Below are positions 1 to 4,999 of a DNA stretch of 5,608 bases, piece by piece. The DNA comes from an uncultured Oscillospiraceae bacterium (GTDB taxonomy: Bacteria; Bacillota; Clostridia; Oscillospirales; Oscillospiraceae), in assembly GCA_905233785.1 (NCBI GenBank), contig CAJOCV010000117.1:1-5608 (forward strand), read 5' to 3'. A program made the translations under genes and the position numbers. Every line of letters begins with the position of its first letter. The stretch's first letter is position 1. Below the pieces are notes generated by a model. It saw only the letters and a list, made by a program, of their open reading frames with translations. It was not told the origin of the DNA and made no database searches.

Positions 1-375
1 ATAGACTTGGAGCACGGACCCATACTGCGAACCGTTCTACTACATGCCGATGACGGAGACCGATTGCTGATGGTATGCCATCATATAGCCATCGATGGCG
101 TGTCGTGGAGAATCCTGGTCGAAGACCTTACGACGGCTCTGTCCCAACTCGTTCAGGGCAAGAACATCGCACTGCCAAGGAAAACCCACTCGTTTGCCTA
201 CTGGACAGACGCCGTCAGCCGCTACCGCGACAGTTATCTGCTACAGACTGAAAAAAGCTACTGGGAGCAAGTACAGAAGCAGATGGAAGGCATGGACCTT
301 ACCACCGCTGTCAGCAAACAAATGCGCCAACTCACAGCAACGTTAGAAGGCGAACCGCTGCGACTGCTGCAATGA
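1..375 (+). pseudogene. Non-ribosomal peptide synthetase condensation/epimerization-type domain, internal fragment
   Basis: Reads in frame 1 from the window edge as 124 residues ending at a TGA (373-375). Residues 27-36 are HHIAIDGVSW, the HHxxxDG catalytic motif of NRPS condensation-superfamily domains, and the following RILVEDL is the wording most often seen in epimerization domains and related C domains. Downstream, SFAYW (about residues 61-65) and SYWEQV (about 84-89) match the linker region of that fold, and the last residues (LTATLEGEPLRLLQ) still align with what I expect of the family. The domain then simply stops: the second half of the fold, including the floor loop and latch, is absent. 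The 5' end is cut by the window. The stop lies in or just after sequence belonging to a different gene, so this is a truncated piece and not a natural C-terminus. GC is about 53%, lower than the rest. The family call is firm; E versus C subtype is tentative. Confidence 0.85.
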
Positions 376-754
376 CCGCATTCCGTATGATATGCTGCTC
401 TGTGAGGAATGCATCGGGCTTCTGCTCGGGCAGCGCATCGACTTTGCCGGTGAGGGCAGCGTCGTGACCGACCCGCTCTATCTCAAGCGGGTGCTGGACA
501 ATCTGGTGTCCAACGCGAAAAAGTACGCGAGCCGGGCAGAGCCGATCCTGATCCTCTCGGAGCTGAAGGACGGGGAGCTCTCGGTCTGCGTCTCCAACGC
601 TATTGACGAGAACGGCCGTCGGGTGGAGAGCACGAAAATCGGTCTTCGCACCTGCGAGAAGATCATGCAGGCCATGCACGGCCGCTTTGAGACCCGCCGG
701 GAGAATGGTCATTTCGCCGCGGAGTTTACCCTCCCGGTGGAGATGAGCGCGTAG
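374..754 (+). pseudogene. Sensor histidine kinase, C-terminal ATPase (GHKL) domain fragment
   Basis: An open frame runs from just after a TAG at 344-346 to the TAG at 752-754; recognisable kinase sequence begins around IPYDMLLCEE (380 onward). The N-box is clear: DPLYLKRVLDNLVSNAKKYA (470-529), the Mg-ATP binding helix of HATPase domains. Near the C-terminus ESTKIGLRTCEKIMQAMHG is a G2-like element with the conserved IGL, and the protein ends with the usual last strand (FAAEFTLPVE). No DxGxG G1 motif is visible between them; the position is taken by SNAIDENGRRVEST, which I recall from a clostridial kinase subgroup. The sensor, HAMP and phosphoacceptor His regions are missing because the frame is replaced upstream by NRPS sequence. 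The ATG at 392 has no ribosome binding site, so the fragment is not a plausible free-standing gene. Full-length kinase would normally follow a response regulator gene, which is not in the window. Confidence 0.8.
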
Positions 755-761
755 GAAAAGG

Positions 762-793
762 GGGCTGTGAAAAACTTCGTTTTTTCACAGCCC
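762..793. terminator. Strong hairpin, probable bidirectional terminator
   Basis: A perfect 13-bp inverted repeat: GGGCTGTGAAAAA (762-774) and TTTTTCACAGCCC (781-793) around the loop CTTCGT, which contains UUCG. It begins 7 bases after the kinase stop codon. The A-rich/T-rich inner arms and a short T-containing stretch after it (AATTTGTT) suit intrinsic termination of the plus-strand kinase; on the other strand the stem is followed by CCTTTTCC. The converging minus-strand redox operon ends at 912, so the hairpin may stop both transcripts. The T tracts outside the stem are weak, so efficiency is uncertain. Confidence 0.7.
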
Positions 794-911
794 AATTTGT
801 TCCCTTCAGGGAAAACGCATGAGTTCATAGATTTGTCACCAAACGGTAAGGGGCGCCCGCGCTCTGCCCCCGGTATGGGGGAGATCGAACAGCTGCGCGC
901 TGTAAATGATT
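794..911. other. Gene-free stretch between converging genes, with two small hairpins
   Basis: No coding sequence is supported here. Two small dyads are visible: TTCCC-TTCA-GGGAA (800-813), and CCCCC-GGTAT-GGGGG (867-871 with 877-881), the latter extended by TCT/AGA flanks (863-865, 882-884) past one bulged G. The second lies about 30 bases beyond the stop of the 4Fe-4S gene and could help end or stabilise that minus-strand transcript, but no T run follows it on either strand. Nothing resembling a tRNA or riboswitch is seen. Confidence 0.4.
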
Positions 912-1748
912 TCAGCGGAAGATTTGCGTCAGGCGATCATTATGAAAGCCCAGATGCAGCGCGCGCCCGGGGCAGGCGCGTGCGCAGTCGCCGCAGCGGA
1001 TACACTCGGCGTGGTTGAGCTCCTTCACCGGGTCAAGGCACATGCGGCAGGCTCTGGCACATGCCCCGCAGGAAACGCAGCGCTCTTTATCCAGACGCAT
1101 GCGATAGACGGAGAGCTTATTGAAAAAGCCATAGATCGCCCCCAGCGGGCAAAGATACTTGCAGAAGGGACGCCAGATGATGACGCAGGCACACAGCACC
1201 AGCAGCAGCACCAGCAGCTTCCATGCGAAAAGCAGCCCCTGCTGCGCCTGCACCAGCTTGTCCGATAGCCCCAGCAGCACCCCGGCGAGGGTTCCCGCGG
1301 GGCAGATGAGCTTGCAGAAGACGGGCGTCAGCTTGATAAAAAACGGCAGCACCAGGGCAAAAATCAGCAGCACCGCGTATTTGACAGTCCGCAGCGGGCG
1401 ATCCGCCCGGAAGCGGTTTTTCTTCGGCGTGGGGATCAGGTATAAAAGCTCCTGTATCCAGCCGAAGGGACACAGGAAGCCGCACACCGCCCTTCCCAGC
1501 AGCGCCCCGAAAAAGAGCAGCAGCCCCAGCACATAGTAGGGAACGCGAAAGCGCATAGCGCTGAGAAAGCTCTGCAGCGAACCGATCGGGCAGGCGCCTA
1601 CCGCCCCGGGGCAGGAATAGCAGTTGAGCCCCGGCACGCACACGCGCTTGAAGTCCCCGGTATAGAGCTTTCCCGTAAAAAAGCCGCGGAAGTTGGCGTT
1701 TTGCAAAAGTGCCGCCGCGGCCTGTATCGAAAAACGCTTCTTATCCAA
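912..1748 (-). CDS. Membrane 4Fe-4S binding protein (NapH/YccM-like)
   Basis: A 278-residue polytopic iron-sulfur protein, probably passing electrons across or along the cytoplasmic membrane. Visible Cys elements: C37, C43, C46 and C53 in NCYSCPGAVGACPIG; three CxxxCP motifs (C89/C93, C145/C149, C196/C200) of the kind found in NapH/Fer4_5 proteins; and a C-terminal two-cluster ferredoxin region, C224-C227-C230-C234 and C249-C252-C255-C259. Hydrophobic helices lie near residues 71-89, 121-139 and 172-192. The start is the TTG at 1748: it overlaps the end of the preceding small gene by 8 bases and has GGAG 10 bases upstream. A frame extension back to 1835 gives an Arg/Trp-rich, non-family N-terminus that is really the small gene read out of frame; a GTG at 1757 lies too close to the GGAG. 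It is the last gene of the tlpA-like operon. The electron donor and acceptor are unknown; supplying reductant to the thioredoxin-like partner is an inference. Confidence 0.85.
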   Translation of the reverse strand: MDKKRFSIQAAAALLQNANFRGFFTGKLYTGDFKRVCVPGLNCYSCPGAVGACPIGSLQSFLSAMRFRVPYYVLGLLLFFGALLGRAVCGFLCPFGWIQELLYLIPTPKKNRFRADRPLRTVKYAVLLIFALVLPFFIKLTPVFCKLICPAGTLAGVLLGLSDKLVQAQQGLLFAWKLLVLLLVLCACVIIWRPFCKYLCPLGAIYGFFNKLSVYRMRLDKERCVSCGACARACRMCLDPVKELNHAECIRCGDCARACPGRALHLGFHNDRLTQIFR

Positions 1749-1875
1749 TGCCGACACACTCCAGGCACACCCGCACGGCCTTGAAGAATACGGCCTCCGC
1801 CTGTCCCAGAGACACGCCCAGCGCCGCGAGCGCAAGGCCGAGCAGCATCAGCCCATAGCCGAATCCGTTTCTCAT
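1741..1875 (-). CDS. Small CXXC membrane protein (CD1871A-type)
   Basis: A 44-residue protein: a short N-terminus, one hydrophobic helix (about residues 4-24, FGYGLMLLGLALAALGVSLG), a short amphipathic linker, and the C-terminal motif CLECVGIG (C37, C40) ending right at the stop. This pattern matches the family that databases call CD1871A family CXXC motif-containing protein, which is typically found beside a TlpA-like thioredoxin and a 4Fe-4S protein, exactly as here. The ATG at 1875 overlaps the TGA of the upstream gene (ATGA), with GAGGG 9 bases before it; the TAA at 1741-1743 lies inside the start region of the next gene. Function is uncharacterised. The position of the CXXC at the end of a membrane helix suggests a thiol relay or a metal/Fe-S ligand between the two neighbours; that is inference. 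The family assignment rests on remembered pattern and context. Confidence 0.8.
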   Translation of the reverse strand: MRNGFGYGLMLLGLALAALGVSLGQAEAVFFKAVRVCLECVGIG

Positions 1876-2423
1876 CCCAGAAGTCCCTCGATGATCTGCG
1901 CCCAGCCCTCATAGCTGTTCGCGCCGATGAGCTGCGCGTCCGAGATTTCACTGCCCCCGTTGGGGAAGAGGAGCTTCCCCTCACTGTCCACGAAGACCGT
2001 CGTGGGGATATAGTCTGACATGAGCAAGCGCAGATCCTCGCCGGTGTCCAGGATCGGATAGCTCACGCCGGTGGCGTCCACCGCAGCCTGCACACTCGCA
2101 GCGTCCGACCAATCCACGCACACGCCGAGGATCGCGAAGCCCTGTTCGGCGTAGTCGTTTGCCAATTGCTCAAGCTCCGGCATCTCGCGCACGCACGGCC
2201 CGCACCAGGGCGCCCAGAAGTTGAGCATCGTAAGCGTGTGACCGGCAAAGAAGCTTTCGTCAAAAACCGTGCCGTCCAGCGCCTCACCGCGAAAGCGGAA
2301 GGACGCGGCGGATGCCGCGTTCGCCGTCTCGGGCTCAGCGGTGGGTTTTCGCGGCACGGAGACAGCCCAGACAGCAAGCCCCAGCAAAACCGCGCAGAGC
2401 AAAATTACGATTGTCCGTTTCAT
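1872..2423 (-). CDS. TlpA/ResA-like membrane-anchored thioredoxin-fold protein
   Basis: A 183-residue extracytoplasmic thiol-disulfide oxidoreductase. Residues 4-22 form an uncleaved or weakly cleavable signal anchor after MKR; C10 is inside the hydrophobic core and does not make a convincing lipobox. A Pro/Ala-rich linker (24-41) leads to the thioredoxin fold with the active site WAPWCGPC (C74, C77), the strand AILGVCVDW typical of AhpC/TlpA-type proteins, and the cis-proline P140 in YIPTTVFVD. The start is the ATG at 2423 because GGGGG lies about 5 bases upstream; the ATG at 2435 has no such site. It is the first gene of a three-gene run, joined by ATGA to the CXXC protein. Likely work is reducing disulfides on exported proteins or cytochrome/metalloprotein partners with electrons from the membrane 4Fe-4S protein; the substrate cannot be told from sequence. 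Confidence 0.9.
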   Translation of the reverse strand: MKRTIVILLCAVLLGLAVWAVSVPRKPTAEPETANAASAASFRFRGEALDGTVFDESFFAGHTLTMLNFWAPWCGPCVREMPELEQLANDYAEQGFAILGVCVDWSDAASVQAAVDATGVSYPILDTGEDLRLLMSDYIPTTVFVDSEGKLLFPNGGSEISDAQLIGANSYEGWAQIIEGLLG

Positions 2424-2513
2424 CAAAACCCCCATTGAAAAGCGAATGCCAAAACGATGATCCCCTTGCCTTGCGAATATTCCAAGCCTTTCGATCGGAA
2501 AATCGCAGGGAAA

Positions 2514-3497
2514 TTACTTCGCCGGGCGGTTTTTGCGGGAAGCGTGCCCACGCCCGCGGCGGCGCGACTGCGCGGCCTTGTTTTTATAAAAGTCCTGCAT
2601 CTCTCCGTCGGCCTCGTAAACCAGCTTATTGACCAGCCACTGATTCGTATCCGGCTCGCGGCGGAAGCGCACGCGGGCCAGAAAGTCCCCGTCCTCCTGG
2701 CATGGGAAGAGATTCATGTAGCGCTGATCGCCCTGGTTGATCCAGCGCTGCCCCTCCAGTGCCTTGCCGCAGCGGGGGCAGCGGAGCCCTTCCACCCGCT
2801 CGTCGGCAAAGGCGGCCGCCTTGCTCTCGAAGCCCTCAAAGCTCTCATGGCTCAGAGCGTCCGGCCCGGCGTTTTCCACCGGGGGCTTATAGTTTGGCAT
2901 ACGCGCCGCGAGGATATGCGCCGCGTCCGGATAGAGGCGCAGCCCTTCCCGCATATCGAGATGGGTGCTCACGAGCGCCGTATTGTAGGCGTCGCCCAGG
3001 GCGTCGTGAGCAATACGCGTCTGCTCGATTTCAAAATGCTCCATCGCGCTGGCAAGAGATTTCTGGTTTTTATCCCCGCCGGTCTGAAGGTTGTAGATCA
3101 GCTGCAGGTTGATCCAACCCGCGATCCAGTCCCAGTCCAGATCGTGGATGATGATGTTCTGCTCCAGAATGCCCTGATCGTCACAGCCCCAGGTCAGGAA
3201 GGTCACGCCGTCCCCGCACCAGGCGCGGAACCGCTCCAGCGCCTCGGGGAAGGAGACGCCGTGCGCCAGGCGCTCCTTGTCAAAGCCGGTGATCTTTTTG
3301 ACCTTATAGTGCATGCGCCGGAAGTAGACAGGCTTGACGTCAATGGTAAACTCTTCCGTCGGGCGCATGTTTTCATCCAGCTTCACCGCGCCGATCTCGA
3401 TGATCTCGCCGCGCAGATGGATGGGAAGCTTATTGAAAACGGAGGATTTGGAGCTCATGGCCTGGTTCCACTCCAGATCCACCACAACGTAATTCAT
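2514..3497 (-). CDS. DEDDh-family 3'-5' exonuclease with Cys-containing C-terminal extension
   Basis: A 327-residue cytoplasmic protein. The N-terminal ~180 residues are an RNase T/DNA polymerase III epsilon-type exonuclease domain: VVVDLEW gives D7 and E9 (Exo I), TWGCDDQGIL gives D106 or D107 (Exo II), and HDALGDA gives H164 and D169 (Exo III), a complete DEDDh set for two-metal hydrolysis of nucleic acid 3' ends. It most resembles the ERI-1/KapD-like branch. About 110 further residues follow: CPRCGK (C240, C243), a third Cys at C266, and a very basic tail (SRRRGRGHASRKNRPAK) that could bind nucleic acid. The ATG at 3497 is chosen because GAGGAAA lies 8 bases upstream; earlier frame extension runs through promoter sequence. 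It is divergent from murF, and its stop is 90 bases before the redox operon on the same strand, with no clear terminator between. DNA versus RNA preference cannot be decided. Confidence 0.9.
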   Translation of the reverse strand: MNYVVVDLEWNQAMSSKSSVFNKLPIHLRGEIIEIGAVKLDENMRPTEEFTIDVKPVYFRRMHYKVKKITGFDKERLAHGVSFPEALERFRAWCGDGVTFLTWGCDDQGILEQNIIIHDLDWDWIAGWINLQLIYNLQTGGDKNQKSLASAMEHFEIEQTRIAHDALGDAYNTALVSTHLDMREGLRLYPDAAHILAARMPNYKPPVENAGPDALSHESFEGFESKAAAFADERVEGLRCPRCGKALEGQRWINQGDQRYMNLFPCQEDGDFLARVRFRREPDTNQWLVNKLVYEADGEMQDFYKNKAAQSRRRGRGHASRKNRPAK

Positions 3498-3523
3498 AGC
3501 ATTTTCCTCGTTTCGTGTTATAA

Positions 3524-3539
3524 CTGAATCAGTATACCA
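3524..3539 (-). promoter_or_regulatory. Extended -10 promoter for the exonuclease gene
   Basis: On the minus strand TGGTATACT (3539-3531) is an extended -10 (TGn plus TATACT, five of six to the sigma-A consensus). The hexamer 17 bases upstream (GTGCAA) is a poor -35, as extended -10 promoters tolerate. The predicted start near 3524 would leave a leader of about 27 bases before the ATG at 3497, containing GAGGAAA at 3509-3503. Confidence 0.6.
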
Positions 3540-3587
3540 TACTCTTTCCGGGATTGCACGAATTTTTTTGAGGAAGCGGCGGCTTTC

Positions 3588-3616
3588 TTGCATATTATAA
3601 TTTGATATGGTAAGAT
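3588..3616 (+). promoter_or_regulatory. Putative promoter for murF
   Basis: TTGCAT (3588-3593) and TAAGAT (3611-3616) are 17 bases apart, and TGG precedes the -10 hexamer, giving an extended -10. Transcription would start near 3623, leaving a leader of about 27 bases. A perfect TATAAT at 3596-3601 is an alternative -10 but lacks a decent -35 at 16-18 bases; the sequence here is AT-rich and partly self-complementary, and it also shows TATAAT on the minus strand. Confidence 0.45.
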
Positions 3617-3637
3617 TGACGCAGAATCTGAGGATTG

Positions 3638-3644
3638 CAGGAGG
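3638..3644 (+). promoter_or_regulatory. Ribosome binding site fixing the murF start
   Basis: GCAGGAGG (3637-3644) is a near-perfect Shine-Dalgarno sequence placed 5 bases before the ATG at 3650. It rules out the in-frame TTG at 3635, which would lie upstream of the site. Confidence 0.85.
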
Positions 3645-3649
3645 CAAGT

Positions 3650-4999
3650 ATGGACGGAATGAGCATTGAGCGGGCAGCGCTCGCCTGCGGAGGAGAGCTG
3701 TGCGGCGTAAACGATCCGAAGCGGGAGCTGGGGCGCGTCATCATCGACAGCCGCGCTGTACAGCCGGGAGATCTGTTTGCGGCCTTTAAGGGAGAAAAGG
3801 CGGACGGACACGACTACATTGCCGCGGCCATCGAAAAGGGCGCGGCCTGCTGTCTGGCCGAGCGGCTGCCGGAGGGCGTAAGCGGCCCGGTGCTGCGGGT
3901 CAGGAACGCGCAGACAGCGCTGGAGCAGATCGCGGAAGCCTACCGCGAGACGCTGAGCATCCCCGTGGTCGGCATCACCGGCAGTGTGGGCAAGACCTCC
4001 GCCAAGGAGATGATTGCCACGGTGCTGTCAAAGCGCTTCCGGGTGCTCAAGACCGAGGGGAATCTCAACAACCAGCTCGGCGTTCCCATGACGCTCTCGC
4101 GCATCACGAAGGAGCATGAGGCCGCCGTGGTGGAGATGGGCATCTCCGGCTTCGGCGAGATGCGGGTTTTGAGCCGCATCGCAAAGCCCACGCTGGGCGT
4201 CTTCACCGTGATCGGTCACGCGCATCTGGAGTATCTGCACGACTTAAACGGTGTTTTGCGGGCAAAAACCGAGATGCTGGAGAACATGGCCGAGGACGCC
4301 CCGATCGTTGTCAACGGGGATGACGCGCTGCTGCGGGATTTTCCATGTCGGCAGAAAAAGCTCACGTTCGGGCTCGAGGGCGGCAACCTGCTCCGCGCTG
4401 TGGACATTGCCCAGACCGCCTCGGGCACCCGCTGCCGCATTGTCGGGCTCGGGCATGAGATTCTGGCGGAGATCCCGGCCTTCGGCAAGCACATGGTCTA
4501 TGCCGCGCTGGAGGGCGCCGCGGTGGGCATCCTGCTCGGCATGGAGGACGCGGAGATTGCCGCGGGCATCCGTTGCTTTGAGATCGTCGGCCGCCGCGCC
4601 GCCGTCTGCAAGACCGGGTGCCTCACGCTCGTGGATGACAGCTATAACGCCAATCCCGACTCCGTCAAGTGCGGCGTGGATTCGCTTTTGACCCTGCCGG
4701 GGCGACACGTCTGCATTCTCGGCGATATGCTCGAGCTGGGCGAGGACTCCGCGCAGATGCATTTTGACGTGGGCCGTTACGCCGCCGATCAGGGCGCGGA
4801 TCTGGTCTTATCCAGCGGCGAATACGCCGCGGCGCTCATCGAAGGCGCCGGGGAGAAGGGGCAAAGCTTTGCGAGCGTGGAGGCGCTGATCGCGGCGCTG
4901 CCGACGCTTTTGCAAAAGGGCGACGCGGTGCTTGTCAAGGCCAGCCGCGGCGCGCGCTATGAACGCGTGAGCGAGGCCATCAAGGAGCTCAAGCTATGA
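3650..4999 (+). CDS. murF: UDP-N-acetylmuramoyl-tripeptide--D-alanyl-D-alanine ligase
   Basis: A 449-residue cytoplasmic Mur ligase of normal family length that adds D-Ala-D-Ala to UDP-MurNAc-tripeptide using ATP, completing the pentapeptide precursor of peptidoglycan. The N-terminal uridine-binding part shows IIDSRAVQPGDLFAAFKG (31-48). The central ATPase domain has the P-loop GITGSVGKTS (108-117, K115, T116), the GNLNNQLGVPMTLSR segment (137-151) expected of MurF, VEMGISGFGEM (161-171), GHAHLEYL (189-196), and RAKTEM with K206, the likely carbamylated lysine. The C-terminal domain carries DDSYNANPDS (329-338) and LGDMLELGE (357-365). All key motifs are intact. The gene stands outside a dcw (division and cell wall) cluster as far as the window shows, with its own promoter region, and shares ATGA with the downstream phosphatase gene. 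Confidence 0.96.
   Translation: MDGMSIERAALACGGELCGVNDPKRELGRVIIDSRAVQPGDLFAAFKGEKADGHDYIAAAIEKGAACCLAERLPEGVSGPVLRVRNAQTALEQIAEAYRETLSIPVVGITGSVGKTSAKEMIATVLSKRFRVLKTEGNLNNQLGVPMTLSRITKEHEAAVVEMGISGFGEMRVLSRIAKPTLGVFTVIGHAHLEYLHDLNGVLRAKTEMLENMAEDAPIVVNGDDALLRDFPCRQKKLTFGLEGGNLLRAVDIAQTASGTRCRIVGLGHEILAEIPAFGKHMVYAALEGAAVGILLGMEDAEIAAGIRCFEIVGRRAAVCKTGCLTLVDDSYNANPDSVKCGVDSLLTLPGRHVCILGDMLELGEDSAQMHFDVGRYAADQGADLVLSSGEYAAALIEGAGEKGQSFASVEALIAALPTLLQKGDAVLVKASRGARYERVSEAIKELKL

Noticed and set aside
1..754. NRPS-histidine kinase fusion protein
   Set aside because: The two parts are in different frames with a TGA at 373-375 and a TAG at 344-346 in the kinase frame, and both domains are truncated at the join.
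863..884. GC-rich hairpin as a terminator of the redox operon
   Set aside because: The stem is short with a bulge and is not followed by a T run on either strand, so it is only mentioned within the gene-free stretch.
767..1018. Plus-strand frame of 83 codons starting in the hairpin at 762-793
   Set aside because: Starts within the stem of the terminator-like hairpin, runs antisense into the end of the 4Fe-4S gene, and has low-complexity Arg-rich translation.
1117..1641. Minus-strand frame of 174 codons inside the 4Fe-4S gene
   Set aside because: Out-of-frame shadow, rich in Ala/Gly/Arg, without family motifs; the overlapping frame has all the Cys clusters.
1749..1835. N-terminal extension of the 4Fe-4S protein
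   Set aside because: Those bases encode the CXXC micro-protein in another frame, and the extended residues (Arg/Trp/Ser-rich) do not resemble the family.
2424..2513. Possible terminator or promoter between exonuclease and tlpA-like gene
   Set aside because: Only an imperfect TTTCGATCGGAAA dyad and no convincing -35/-10 pair; it may be read through from the exonuclease, but I cannot support a named element.
2457..3527. Long plus-strand open frame (356 codons) opposite the exonuclease gene
   Set aside because: It is exactly antisense to a gene with a complete DEDDh motif set, has no recognisable domain, and is explained by stop-poor GC-rich sequence.
4244..4762. Minus-strand frame of 172 codons inside murF
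   Set aside because: Antisense shadow of intact murF motifs; no ribosome binding site or domain.
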